DNA of 64,000 bases from Polaribacter sejongensis (GCF_038024065.1 NZ_CP150667.1:2549501-2613500), one strand, 5' to 3'. Counted from the stretch's first letter, positions 42,946 through 51,527 are shown. Notes: a model not told the origin generated them from the letters alone. Numbers and translations: made by a program.

Positions 42946-43797
42946 TTGAAGATGAAAATTTTTAACACTAAACAAGAAATAAATGCATATTTAACCTCTA
43001 AAAAAGAGGGTAATAAAACCATAGGTTTTGTGCCAACAATGGGCGCATTACACGAAGGTCACCTATCTTTAATTAAAAAAGCAATCGAGAAAAACGATCT
43101 AGTTGTAGTAAGTATTTTTGTAAATCCAACCCAGTTTGATAACCAAGAAGACTTAATTAAATACCCAAAAACCATAGAAAATGATACTAAATTACTAGAA
43201 AGTGTTTCTTGTGATGTATTATTCCTACCTTCTGTAGAAGAAATTTATGCAGAAAACATAGCTTCAGAAAAATTTGATTTTGACGGACTAGAACACCAAA
43301 TGGAAGGCAAGTTTAGAACAGGGCATTTTGATGGTGTTGGTACCATCGTAAAAACCCTTTTCGAAATTGTAACACCTAATAGAGCTTATTTTGGTCAAAA
43401 AGATTTTCAGCAGTTACAGATCATCAAAAAAATGGTTAGAAAAAACAGACTGCCTGTAAAAATAAAAGGATGTCCTATTTTTAGAGAAGCAGATGGTTTG
43501 GCAATGAGTTCTAGAAACGCTAGATTATCTAAGGAACATAGAGAAGCAGCACCATTTATTTACAAAACTCTTAAAAAAGTTAAAAGTAAATTTGGCATAG
43601 AAAATGCTGTAACCGTAACTGAGTGGGTAGAAAATCAATTTAAAGAACACCCTTTATTAGAATTAGAGTATTTTACAATTGCTGATGAAAAATCATTAGA
43701 AACCATAAAAAACAAAGAATCTAACAAGAAAAACCGTGCTTTTATTGCAGTTTACGCAGGAGAAATACGATTGATAGACAACATTCGATTAAAATAG
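42946..43797 (+). CDS. panC: Pantothenate synthetase
   Basis: Joins pantoate and beta-alanine with ATP in the coenzyme A pathway. 283 residues. The nucleotidyltransferase HxGH motif is in FVPTMGALHEGHLSL; the pantoate-binding VVSIFVNPTQFDNQEDLIKYP and PNRAYFGQKDFQQLQIIKKM are present, and the KMSKS-like loop is GLAMSSRNARLS. An alternative Met two codons inside the start is possible. panD follows 31 bases later, so both dedicated steps of pantothenate formation are adjacent. Confidence 0.96.
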   Translation: MKMKIFNTKQEINAYLTSKKEGNKTIGFVPTMGALHEGHLSLIKKAIEKNDLVVVSIFVNPTQFDNQEDLIKYPKTIENDTKLLESVSCDVLFLPSVEEIYAENIASEKFDFDGLEHQMEGKFRTGHFDGVGTIVKTLFEIVTPNRAYFGQKDFQQLQIIKKMVRKNRLPVKIKGCPIFREADGLAMSSRNARLSKEHREAAPFIYKTLKKVKSKFGIENAVTVTEWVENQFKEHPLLELEYFTIADEKSLETIKNKESNKKNRAFIAVYAGEIRLIDNIRLK

Positions 43798-43816
43798 TAG
43801 TAATCAAAAAAAATAG

Positions 43817-43824
43817 TATTTTTG
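43817..43824 (+). promoter_or_regulatory. Possible internal promoter -7 box just before panD
   Basis: TATTTTTG ends four bases before the panD ATG. If used, panD would have a leaderless mRNA separate from the panC transcript. No TTG is seen at the -33 distance. Confidence 0.4.
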
Positions 43825-43828
43825 CCCC

Positions 43829-44179
43829 ATGTTAGTACAAGTTGTAAAATCAAAAATCCACCGTGTAAAAGTTACAGGTGCAGATTTAAATTATATAGGA
43901 AGCATTACCATTGATGAAGATTTAATGGATGCTGCCAACATTATTGAAGGCGAACGCGTTCAAATTGTAAACAATAATAATGGAGAGCGTTTAGAAACAT
44001 ACGCTATTCCTGGACCTCGTGGAAGTGGAGAAATCACATTAAACGGAGCCGCAGCTAGAAAAGTTGCTGTTAATGACGTTTTAATTCTAATCGTTTACGG
44101 ATTCATGGATTTTGAAGAGGCTAAAAGCTTTAAACCATCTTTAGTTTTCCCTAACGAGAAAGACAATACACTTACATAG
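43829..44179 (+). CDS. panD: Aspartate 1-decarboxylase
   Basis: Pyruvoyl enzyme making beta-alanine for PanC. 116 residues. The self-cleavage site is Gly24-Ser25 in NYIGSITID, giving the beta and alpha chains. Other family motifs present are [12 protein letters not shown] (active-site Lys region), [19 protein letters not shown] and the [12 protein letters not shown] loop. The position of the cleavage site is the same as in E. coli. It follows panC and is two bases from the next gene, which starts with TTG. Confidence 0.96.
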   Translation: MLVQVVKSKIHRVKVTGADLNYIGSITIDEDLMDAANIIEGERVQIVNNNNGERLETYAIPGPRGSGEITLNGAAARKVAVNDVLILIVYGFMDFEEAKSFKPSLVFPNEKDNTLT

Positions 44180-44181
44180 GT

Positions 44182-45126
44182 TTGAACATCAAAAAAATAT
44201 TAAAAACTGTACTACCTCTCGTTTTGGGAGGTTTTTTAGTATGGTATTCTCTCTCTAAAATCTCTCTAGATGTTTTAATAGGATATTTTAAAGATGCAAA
44301 ATATGGTTGGATTCTCCTCGGCCTATTTTTTGGAATTTTGAGCCACCTTTCTAGAGCCTACAGATGGAAATTTATGCTAGAACCTTTAGGTTTTAAGCCC
44401 AAATACACAAATAGTGTTTTGGCTGTTTTAGTAGGTTATTTAGTAAACTTAGCCATACCTAGAGCCGGAGAAATTTCTAGAGCAACCGTAATGGCAAACT
44501 ACGAGAAAATTCCGTTCGAAAAAGGATTCGGAACTATTGTAGCCGAACGTATTGCAGATTTAATCATGATGCTTTCTATCGTTGCAATAACACTTTTTGT
44601 TCAATTCGATTTTATCTACGAACTCTTAACCAAAAACTTTAATCCAACAAAAATCGTTATTGGCTTAACGGTTCTTATTCTTGGTTTTTACATTTTAACA
44701 TCATTTATAAAGAAAGCAAAATCTGGGTTTTTACTAAAAATTAAAACCTTTGTTGCCGGCTTATTAGAAGGTGTTACTAGTATTTTTAAAATGAAAAATA
44801 AATGGGCATTTATCTTTCATACTGTATTTATTTGGGTAATGTACGTTGCCATGTTTTGGGCAACAATTCCTGCAATTGAAGGTTTACACGTTCCGTTTGG
44901 CGGAATTTTAATCGGTTTTATTGCTGGTGGATTTTCCATTGCAGCAACAAATGGCGGAATTGGATTATACCCAATTGCTGTTGCTGGCGCCTTGGCTTTG
45001 TTTGATGTTCCTACAGAACCTGCAACCGCTTTTGGCTGGATTATGTGGACCGCACAAACTGCAATGATTATCGTTTTTGGAGGTTTGGCATTTTTTGCAC
45101 TACCAATTTACAATAAGAATAAATAA
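44182..45126 (+). CDS. Lysylphosphatidylglycerol synthase-type transmembrane protein (UPF0104)
   Basis: Integral membrane protein of 314 residues with about eight helices. It carries the LPG_synthase_TM pattern: FGILSHLSRAYRWKFMLEPLGF near 50-70, VGYLVNLAIPRAGEISRATVMANYE, and ERIADLIMMLSIVAITLF. It lacks the aminoacyl-transferase domain of MprF, so it is a flippase-like or unknown-function member. The start is TTG at 44182-44184, two bases after the panD stop; no ATG is nearer in frame. A 38-bp perfect palindrome lies 141 bases downstream. Confidence 0.88.
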   Translation: MNIKKILKTVLPLVLGGFLVWYSLSKISLDVLIGYFKDAKYGWILLGLFFGILSHLSRAYRWKFMLEPLGFKPKYTNSVLAVLVGYLVNLAIPRAGEISRATVMANYEKIPFEKGFGTIVAERIADLIMMLSIVAITLFVQFDFIYELLTKNFNPTKIVIGLTVLILGFYILTSFIKKAKSGFLLKIKTFVAGLLEGVTSIFKMKNKWAFIFHTVFIWVMYVAMFWATIPAIEGLHVPFGGILIGFIAGGFSIAATNGGIGLYPIAVAGALALFDVPTEPATAFGWIMWTAQTAMIIVFGGLAFFALPIYNKNK

Positions 45127-45131
45127 CTTTT

Positions 45132-45260
45132 AGGCGTTCCTAAAAAGATAGTGCTTTCACTACTCACTTTTTTCTTTTACTAAAAAATCAGCAAAAGAAA
45201 AAACACCAAACAATGAGCCTGCCTTGAACTTTTAAAAATGTTCAATCGCTAACTCACAAA
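45132..45260. repeat. Dispersed intergenic repeat, copy A
   Basis: It shares the blocks GGCGTTCC, CTTTCACTACTC, CTTTTTTCTT, CTAAAAAA and TTCAATCGCTAAC, in order, with 47183-47290. It also has a 20-odd base segment with no counterpart. No open frame is present. Related intergenic repeats are, to my memory, common in Bacteroidota. Confidence 0.7.
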
Positions 45261-45267
45261 TTTTAGA

Positions 45268-45305
45268 AAACGGGTCTTGTAAATAGCTATTTACAAGACC
45301 CGTTT
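45268..45305 (+). terminator. Perfect 38-bp palindrome, probable terminator
   Basis: AAACGGGTCTTGTAAATAG is followed directly by its exact complement, ending in TTTCATTTAACTTTT. It is the last structure before the aspartate dehydrogenase gene and probably ends the pan/UPF0104 transcript. The stem is longer than most terminators here. Confidence 0.6.
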
Positions 45306-45369
45306 CATTTAACTTTTCAATAACTTTTTATAATTGCTTATACTGTAAAAAAGGAATATGTTTGCCTTT

Positions 45370-46170
45370 ATGGAAAAAAAAACATTAGCAATTGTAGGTT
45401 GCGGCGGACTTGCAAGCATCGTTGCACAAGCTTTAGATAAAGGCTTGTTGCCAGATTTTAAAATTATCGGCACATACTCTAGGACTTTCAATAAGGCCGA
45501 GGTTTTTTCAAATCATATTAATAATGTAGATAGAGGGTATACCTGTACAGCATGTCATTCTCTAGAAGAATTATTAATGCTAAAACCAGACTATCTTGTT
45601 GAAGCATCTTCTCCAGATTCTTTAAAAGAATTAGCGTTGCCAACCTTAAAAAACGGAACATCAATAGTAACAATCTCCATAGGAGGTCTTGCAGATGCCG
45701 ATTTTTACGAAGAGGTTAAAAAAACAGCTTCAGAATATGGTACACGAGTTCATATTGCATCAGGAGCCGTTGGAGGATTCGACGTATTAAGAACTGTGTC
45801 TTTAATGGAAGAAAGCGAAGTGACTTTCGAGTCTACAAAATCGCCAAGAGCCATGAGAAATAGCCCAGTTTATAACCCTATTATAGAAACGCAAGAATAC
45901 AAATCTTTTGAAGGTACTGCTGTAGAAGCTATCGCACTTTTTCCAAGACAAGTAAACGTTTCTGTTGCGGCTGCACTGGCATCAACAGGACCAGAAAACG
46001 TAAAGGTTTCTATTAAAACTATCCCAGAATTTGTTGGCGATAATCATCGTATAGAAATAAAAAGCCAGGAAATTCATGCCGTTTTAAACATTTATAGTCA
46101 AACGGCAAAAATTGCTGGCTGGAGTATTGTTAATACATTAAGAAATATTACTTCGCCTATTGCTTTTTAA
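45370..46170 (+). CDS. L-aspartate dehydrogenase family protein
   Basis: NAD(P)-dependent oxidoreductase, 266 residues from the ATG at 45370 (the upstream ATG at 45358 adds only MFAF). The Rossmann motif TLAIVGCGGLASIVAQAL opens the protein. The middle has IASGAVGGFDVLRTVSL and KSPRAMRNSPVYNP, where aspartate dehydrogenases bind substrate, then FPRQVNVSVAAALAS and a C-terminal dimerisation domain with EIHAVLNIYSQTA. NadX-type enzymes make iminoaspartate for NAD synthesis or deaminate aspartate; which applies is unknown as no nad genes are adjacent. Its end overlaps the convergent 2-hydroxyacid dehydrogenase gene by 14 bases. Confidence 0.85.
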   Translation: MEKKTLAIVGCGGLASIVAQALDKGLLPDFKIIGTYSRTFNKAEVFSNHINNVDRGYTCTACHSLEELLMLKPDYLVEASSPDSLKELALPTLKNGTSIVTISIGGLADADFYEEVKKTASEYGTRVHIASGAVGGFDVLRTVSLMEESEVTFESTKSPRAMRNSPVYNPIIETQEYKSFEGTAVEAIALFPRQVNVSVAAALASTGPENVKVSIKTIPEFVGDNHRIEIKSQEIHAVLNIYSQTAKIAGWSIVNTLRNITSPIAF

Positions 46171-47071
46171 AATAAGCAGTTAAGTTAGCTAATACCTTTT
46201 CGCTTAATCTAACAAACGCTTGTTGTGTTCTACCTGTAGAAACTTCTAAGCAATTAACTTTAGGGTTATTTAAAAGCTCTTTATCACCTAAAGCGCCAAG
46301 AGTATCACAATATACGGCATTATCACCTGCTGCTAGCCACTTATTAAAAGGTTCAGCATCCCAAGCAGGTGATAATCCTGTGTTGAATAATATTTTATGA
46401 TTACCAAATTTAATAAACTCGTTTTCATGCAATAAAACAGTGTTTTTATTTAAACAAGCAATCACAACTTCATTTGTTTTCATTAGTTCTTCTAACGGTA
46501 AAAACTCATAGCCTTTTGCTTTAGCATCTTGTTTTTCACTTCTAGCAAAATAAGTGATTTCTGCTCCTAAAAAGTGAAGTGCATCCGCAACCATACCACC
46601 AGATTTTCCCAAACCTACAATCCCTACTTTTAAACCTGTAATTTCTCTTGGAATTCCACCCCAAGCATTTCTTGGTTTACCATCAGAAGTAGTACCAAAA
46701 CCATGTAAACATCTTACCAACTCACTAATTACATATTCCACAACCCCCTCGTCTCCATAATCACGCACACCAGTAACGGTAATGCCACGTGAGTTTGCAT
46801 AGTTAATATCTACATTCGCACTTTCTGGCGCATACAACGAACAACACATACCTATATATTTTACATTTGGGCAGCGTTCTAAAATTTCTTTTGTTAATGT
46901 TGTGGTGTAACTTAATAAAACACCATCAGCATCACCAATACGTGCTACAATCTCATCGTCTGTTGTTGGTCTGTCTGTGTATAATAATAGGTTTTCTGTT
47001 AAAGATTCTAATTTTATATTAACCGAATCAATTAACTCTAAAGGCTCTATTCCTATAAGTTTTTTAAACAT
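46157..47071 (-). CDS. D-isomer-specific 2-hydroxyacid dehydrogenase-like protein, catalytic residues degenerate
   Basis: 304 residues. The NAD-binding domain (about 95-275) has LKVGIVGLGKSGGMVADALHFLG (G-x-G-x-x-G) and ITYFARSEK. The family's catalytic Arg (in NxxRG) and the His of the TPH motif are not found: the equivalent segments read FNTGLSPAWDAE and EVSTGRTQQAF. It may bind NAD without the usual reaction, or use other residues. The N-terminal lid (about 1-95) is typical, with DADGVLLSYTTTLTKEILERCP. It is convergent with aspartate dehydrogenase, overlapping by 14 bases. Confidence 0.75.
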   Translation of the reverse strand: MFKKLIGIEPLELIDSVNIKLESLTENLLLYTDRPTTDDEIVARIGDADGVLLSYTTTLTKEILERCPNVKYIGMCCSLYAPESANVDINYANSRGITVTGVRDYGDEGVVEYVISELVRCLHGFGTTSDGKPRNAWGGIPREITGLKVGIVGLGKSGGMVADALHFLGAEITYFARSEKQDAKAKGYEFLPLEELMKTNEVVIACLNKNTVLLHENEFIKFGNHKILFNTGLSPAWDAEPFNKWLAAGDNAVYCDTLGALGDKELLNNPKVNCLEVSTGRTQQAFVRLSEKVLANLTAYFKKQ

Positions 47072-47182
47072 AATTCACTTTTTTATTTGTTGTAAATGAA
47101 AGGCGGCAACATAAGAAATATCCCTTGTAAGAACTAATTTTTAACGTAACTTTAAGCTATTCTTTAGTCTATATAATTTCTA

Positions 47183-47290
47183 GGGCGTTCCCTAAAAAGG
47201 TCGCGCTTTCACTACTCGCTTTTTTCTTATGCTAAAAAAATAGCATCAAAAAAAGAGCTCAAACAGGTAGTTCAATCGCTAACGCAAATA
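47183..47290. repeat. Dispersed intergenic repeat, copy B
   Basis: Second copy of the 45132-45260 element: GGGCGTTCCCTAAAAAGG start, CTTTCACTACTCGC core, ending TTCAATCGCTAACGC. The first 50 bases match copy A at roughly 85 percent by eye. The rest of 47072-47395 has no gene; a TAACTTTG box near 47358 may serve radA. Confidence 0.7.
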
Positions 47291-47395
47291 TTTGCTAACT
47301 TTTTGGGAATCTTTTTTTTTATTACTTTTTTTAAAACTTATAAGCTCATAAACTTTGTAACTTTGTTCCTCAAAAAATTGTAAACTTTTTCTATA

Positions 47396-48757
47396 ATGGC
47401 TAAAACCAAAACAACTTTTTTCTGTCAGAACTGTGGAACCCAACATGCAAAATGGGTAGGACAATGTGGTGCTTGTAAAGAATGGAATACCATTGTAGAA
47501 GAAGTAATACAAAAAGAAGAAAAACGCGTTTGGAAACAATCTACAACCGCAAAACAAACCGTAAACAAACCTTTAAAAGTTGCTGACATTCAGTTAAACC
47601 CAGAAGAAAGAATTGTTACCAACAACAACGAATTAGACACTGTTTTAGGTGGAGGATTGGTAAAAGGTTCTGTAACACTTTTAGGTGGTGAACCCGGAAT
47701 TGGAAAATCGACCTTATTATTGCAAGTTGCTTTAAATATCAGCCAGAAAGTACTGTATGTTTCTGGTGAGGAAAGTCAGTCTCAAATAAAAATGAGAGCA
47801 GAAAGGTTAGAAGCAAACAATTCTAACTGTTTAATTTTAACAGAAACCAACACCCAAAACATCTTTAAAAATATAGAAGAGACAATGCCTGATGTTTTGG
47901 TAATAGATTCTATACAAACATTACACACAAGCTCTATAGAAGCATCTCCTGGTAGCATTTCTCAAATTAGAGAAACTGCAGCAGAACTGATTAAATATGC
48001 CAAAGAAACAGCAACTCCGGTTTTATTAATTGGTCATATAAATAAAGATGGAAACATTGCTGGTCCAAAAATTTTAGAACACATGGTAGATGTTGTTTTA
48101 CAATTTGAAGGCGACAGAAATCATACGTACAGAATTTTAAGAAGTCAGAAAAACAGATTTGGTTCTACGTCTGAATTAGGAATCTACGAAATGCTTTCTA
48201 GCGGATTAAGAGAAATTTCTAATCCGTCTGAAATTTTAATTTCTAAAAAGGATGCAGATTTAAGCGGAACAGCAATTGCAAGTACTTTAGAAGGTATTAG
48301 ACCTTTAATGATAGAAATACAAGCTTTAGTTTCTACCGCCGTTTACGGAACACCTCAGCGTTCTACAACGGGGTATAATTTAAAACGTTTAAACATGATT
48401 TTAGCTGTTTTAGAAAAAAGAGCAGGTTTTAAATTAGGCGCAAAAGATGTCTTTTTAAATATTACTGGAGGAATAAACGTAGACGATCCTGCAATTGATT
48501 TAGCAGTGGTGGCTGCTATTTTATCGTCTAACCAAGATGTTGCTATTAATCCGAATGTTTGTTTTGCTGCAGAAGTTGGTTTGGCTGGAGAAATAAGGCC
48601 AGTTTCTAAAATAGATCAAAGAATTACCGAAGCAGAAAAATTAGGTTACAAAACTTTAGTCGCCTCTAAATACAATAAAATTGCTTCTAAAAATCACGGA
48701 ATTCGTTTGGTTTTGGTAGGTAAGATTGAAGAGGCTTTTGCTACTTTGTTTGCTTAA
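47396..48757 (+). CDS. radA: DNA repair protein RadA/Sms
   Basis: RecA-like branch-migration helicase of 453 residues. The N-terminal zinc finger has Cys10, Cys13, Cys24 and Cys27 (FFCQNCG, GQCGACKEW). Walker A is GGEPGIGKST (about 94-103), and the RadA-specific KNRFG motif is in RSQKNRFGSTSELG. The C-terminal Lon-protease-like domain (about 290-450) has NITGGINVDDPAIDLAVVAAI and FAAEVGLAGEIRPVSKIDQRI. It is a single-gene unit with repeats on both sides. Confidence 0.96.
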   Translation: MAKTKTTFFCQNCGTQHAKWVGQCGACKEWNTIVEEVIQKEEKRVWKQSTTAKQTVNKPLKVADIQLNPEERIVTNNNELDTVLGGGLVKGSVTLLGGEPGIGKSTLLLQVALNISQKVLYVSGEESQSQIKMRAERLEANNSNCLILTETNTQNIFKNIEETMPDVLVIDSIQTLHTSSIEASPGSISQIRETAAELIKYAKETATPVLLIGHINKDGNIAGPKILEHMVDVVLQFEGDRNHTYRILRSQKNRFGSTSELGIYEMLSSGLREISNPSEILISKKDADLSGTAIASTLEGIRPLMIEIQALVSTAVYGTPQRSTTGYNLKRLNMILAVLEKRAGFKLGAKDVFLNITGGINVDDPAIDLAVVAAILSSNQDVAINPNVCFAAEVGLAGEIRPVSKIDQRITEAEKLGYKTLVASKYNKIASKNHGIRLVLVGKIEEAFATLFA

Positions 48758-48800
48758 GCTTTATTTTTTTTACTATTAAAAAAACAAGGAACCTTAATTA

Positions 48801-48905
48801 TTTTCTATTAGCTAACAAACAGGTTTAGCCCTGATTGAAGCGGCATCCTTTTTTTGTTTTTAACAAAAAAAGATATAGCGAAAAGCAGGAAAAAGCTTCT
48901 AAAAA
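48801..48905. repeat. Bacteroidota-type intergenic repeat
   Basis: It contains CTATTAGCTAACAAACAGG, then GCCCTGATTGAAGCGGCATCC, a T-run/A-run hairpin and AAGATATAGCGAAAAGCAGG. I recognise this block from memory as a frequent flavobacterial intergenic element. A degenerate copy of its first 34 bases is at 49621-49654. No open frame is present. Confidence 0.55.
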
Positions 48906-48927
48906 AAAACAGTACAAAACAAGTTTT

Positions 48928-49488
48928 CTAAGCTTCTAATTTTCGAATTACTTTACAAGGATTTCCTGCTGCAAAAACATCTGCAGGAATATTTTTTGTA
49001 ACTACACTTCCTGCTCCAATTACGGTTCTGTCTCCAATATGTACACCCGGACAAACTACCGTACTTCCTCCGACCCAAACATCTTCTCCAATAGTTATTG
49101 GTTTTGCTAATTCGAGTCCGGAAGCTCTTTCTTTATGATTTATAGGATGTGTTGCTGTGTATAATTGCACATTTGGACCAATTAATGTTCTAGAACCAAT
49201 TGTAACGGGAGTTACGTCTAAAACAACACAATTAAAGTTAAAATACACATCGTTTCCTGTAATTATATTGTAACCATAATCGCAATAAAAGGGAGTTTGT
49301 ATAAATAGATTCTTCCCTTGATTTGGCAGTAATTTATGTAAAATAACATTTTTTGATTCCGCTTTATCTTCTGATAAATCATTTAGCTCTTTTAATAACA
49401 ATCTTGCTTCTAATCGTTCTTTGGTAAGTTGTATATCTGAGGCATCATATAATTGACCAGAGAGCATTTTTTGTTTTTCAGTTTTCAT
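48928..49488 (-). CDS. Sugar O-acetyltransferase (maltose/galactoside acetyltransferase family)
   Basis: 186 residues. The N-terminal Maa domain (about 5-55) is KMLSGQLYDASDIQLTKERLEARLLLKELN. The left-handed beta-helix (about 60-180) carries PFYCDYGYNIITGNDVYFNFNCV, the catalytic His in ATHPINHKERASG, VWVGGSTVVCPGVHIGDRTVIG and the closing VFAAGNPCKVIRKL. Acetyl-CoA is the donor; the sugar acceptor is unknown. It is monocistronic and convergent with radA across a repeat-bearing gap. Confidence 0.92.
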   Translation of the reverse strand: MKTEKQKMLSGQLYDASDIQLTKERLEARLLLKELNDLSEDKAESKNVILHKLLPNQGKNLFIQTPFYCDYGYNIITGNDVYFNFNCVVLDVTPVTIGSRTLIGPNVQLYTATHPINHKERASGLELAKPITIGEDVWVGGSTVVCPGVHIGDRTVIGAGSVVTKNIPADVFAAGNPCKVIRKLEA

Positions 49489-49553
49489 TTATCAGTTCTA
49501 TTTGTACGAAGTTACTAAGATAATTTATTTTCTAAAAACTAATAGTAAAAACC

Positions 49554-49580
49554 CCCTTCAGGTTCCCAAAACCTGAAGGG
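49554..49580. repeat. REP-like hairpin
   Basis: CCCTTCAGGTT-CCCAA-AACCTGAAGGG is an 11-bp perfect GC-rich stem in AT-rich non-coding DNA, not followed by a T-run. It stands between the acetyltransferase and the lipoprotein gene. Confidence 0.6.
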
Positions 49581-49620
49581 CCTGAAAGTATTTACCTATA
49601 AAATAACATACCTTAAAATA

Positions 49621-49654
49621 ATTTCTATTAGTTAGCAAACAGGTTTTGACCTGA
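49621..49654. repeat. Partial copy of the 48801 repeat
   Basis: ATTTCTATTAGTTAGCAAACAGGTTTTGACCTGA matches the first part of the block at 48801-48834 with few changes. The remainder of 49655-49886 shows no gene and no clear structure. Confidence 0.5.
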
Positions 49655-49886
49655 CTTCCCTAAGAATTCACTAATTAAGGTTTAGATAAAATTGAATCAG
49701 TATAAATATCTAATATCAAACACCTCATAAAGGGTTTTAAACTTTTATGGGGTAAAATTTCAAATTAACAAATCATTTCTTTATTTGGAATGAGTTCATA
49801 TCTAATGCTATTGTTATATTATTAATCTTAAAAAGGATTGATATTTGAACTTTATAACTAAATATCATTAACTTAAAACAATACAT

Positions 49887-50675
49887 ATGAAATTAAGAAT
49901 ATTAAGTATTATCTGTTTAACTTTAATAACACTTGTAGGCTGTAAGGAGACTAAAAAAGAAAAAGTGAACGATACTCCGGAAAAAAGTACAAAAATTACC
50001 TTAGAAAAATTAGAAAACTCACCAGAATACGCTACTGCTTCGCTTAAAATGATAACACCAAGTGATACATTAATAAAAAGTGTTGGAGAAACTGCTTTTA
50101 ATTTTGAGGTAAACAATTACGAATTAGGTGCAATAACAAAAAGTAAAGACACAGCACTTTTAGCAAATTCAGGAAAAGGACAGCATATTCATTTTATTTT
50201 GAATAACGAGCCCTATTCTGCGCATTATGAACCTACATTTAAAAAAGACATGCCTAATGGAGTGCATCATTTGGTTGCATTTTTAAGTAGGTCTTATCAT
50301 GAATCTGTTAAAAACGAAGATGCAGTAGTTGTTAAAAAATTAATTGTTGGAGAAGATACTAAAGACGATAACAATTTAGATATAAATGCACCAACACTTA
50401 TTTATAGTCGACCAAAAGGAGAGTATACAGGAAAAGATACAGAAAATCTATTACTAGATTTTTTCGTATTAAATACAGAACTTTCAGAAAATGGTACTAA
50501 AGTTCGTGCAACTATTAATGACAAAGAATTTATAATAACGGAATGGGCACCACAGGTTATTAAAGGTTTACCAAAAGGAAAAGTTTCTATAAAATTAGAA
50601 TTAATAGATGCTGAAGGAAATTTAATTCCTGGGCCATTTAATAGTGTTGACAGAACAGTTACTTTAAAAAAGTAA
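49887..50675 (+). CDS. Lipoprotein of the 'phosphopeptide-binding' annotated family
   Basis: 262-residue lipoprotein with lipobox L-V-G-C (Cys19) and KE after it. The mature protein has two beta-sandwich-like halves. The first contains FEVNNYELGAITKSKDTALLANSGKGQHIHFILNN, with His residues near GQHIHF and VHHLVAFLSRSYHESVK resembling DUF4399/cupredoxin-like secreted domains. The second has TENLLLDFFVLNTELSENGTKVRAT and ITEWAPQVIKGLPKGKVSIKLEL. Similar flavobacterial proteins carry a 'phosphopeptide-binding' label that I cannot support from sequence. It is monocistronic, sharing a bidirectional terminator with hemD. Confidence 0.7.
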   Translation: MKLRILSIICLTLITLVGCKETKKEKVNDTPEKSTKITLEKLENSPEYATASLKMITPSDTLIKSVGETAFNFEVNNYELGAITKSKDTALLANSGKGQHIHFILNNEPYSAHYEPTFKKDMPNGVHHLVAFLSRSYHESVKNEDAVVVKKLIVGEDTKDDNNLDINAPTLIYSRPKGEYTGKDTENLLLDFFVLNTELSENGTKVRATINDKEFIITEWAPQVIKGLPKGKVSIKLELIDAEGNLIPGPFNSVDRTVTLKK

Positions 50676-50708
50676 TCAAATTTATAACTGAAAAAGAATC
50701 ATAAAAAA

Positions 50709-50736
50709 AACCAAGCAAAATTGCTTGGTTTTTTTT
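50709..50736. terminator. Bidirectional terminator between convergent genes
   Basis: AACCAAGCAA-AA-TTGCTTGGTT with A-run before and T-run after, 34 bases beyond the lipoprotein stop and 28 before the hemD stop. It serves both strands. Confidence 0.85.
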
Positions 50737-50763
50737 ATGTAATTTATAGCGTTTTAAGAAATA

Positions 50764-51510
50764 TTACTTCTTATTTGCTAATTTTATGTATTTATCTAAA
50801 GCCATTGTCATAGAAGGTGTTTCTGGTGACGGCGCTGTAATATCACACTTAAAACCTGCATCTGTAACAGCTTTTACAGTAGAGTTACCAAAGGCAGCTA
50901 TTCTTGTTGCGTTTTGTTTAAAATCTGGAAAGTTTTTTAACAATGATTCTATTCCTGATGGGCTAAAGAACACCAAAACATCATAAAATACATCTTCTAA
51001 ATCAGACAAATCACTAACTACAGTTCTATATAAATCTAATCGTTTCCAAGTGATTCCTAAACTATCTAACTCTTCAGGGATTAAAGGCTTTAACTTATCT
51101 GAACTAGGTAATAAGAATTTTTCTGTTTTATGTTTCTTAATTAATTTTGTTAAATCAGGAAACGTTCTTGTACCTACATAAATTTTTCTCTTTCTGTAGA
51201 CTACATATTTTTGTAAGTAAAAAGCAACTGCTTCTGACTGGCAAAAATATTTCATAGCATCTGGCACTTTAAATCGCATCTCGTCTGCAATTCTAAAAAA
51301 GTGATCAACAGCATTTCTACTTGTTAAAATAATAGCTGTAAAGTTATGTAAATCAACTTTTTCTCCTCTTACTTCTTTGACAGATATACCTTCTACGTGA
51401 ATAAATGGTCTAAAATCTATCTTTACTTTTTGTTTATCAGACAAGTCAAAATAAGGGGAAGTTTCAGTCTTTGGTTCTGGTTGCGATACTAAGATCGTTT
51501 TCACTTTCAT
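50764..51510 (-). CDS. hemD: Uroporphyrinogen-III synthase
   Basis: Cyclises hydroxymethylbilane in heme synthesis. 248 residues with the two-domain HemD pattern, poorly conserved as usual: ILVSQPEPKTETSPYFDLSD at the start, TAIILTSRNAVDHFFRIADE, KFLLPSSDKL, LYRTVVSDLSDLEDVFYDVLVFFSPSGIESLLKNFP and IAAFGNSTVKAVTDAGF. The S-P-S-G-x-x-S segment and IAxxGxxTxxA are the family's best markers. It lies 17 bases downstream of the DUF4271 gene. This pairing is common in flavobacteria. Confidence 0.9.
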   Translation of the reverse strand: MKVKTILVSQPEPKTETSPYFDLSDKQKVKIDFRPFIHVEGISVKEVRGEKVDLHNFTAIILTSRNAVDHFFRIADEMRFKVPDAMKYFCQSEAVAFYLQKYVVYRKRKIYVGTRTFPDLTKLIKKHKTEKFLLPSSDKLKPLIPEELDSLGITWKRLDLYRTVVSDLSDLEDVFYDVLVFFSPSGIESLLKNFPDFKQNATRIAAFGNSTVKAVTDAGFKCDITAPSPETPSMTMALDKYIKLANKK

Positions 51511-51527
51511 ATGCTTCTTTTTTCTAG

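Noticed and set aside
47279..47557. 92-residue minus-strand frame over the radA start
   Set aside because: Mostly antisense to radA, with poly-Phe runs from A/T tracts and no homology recognised.
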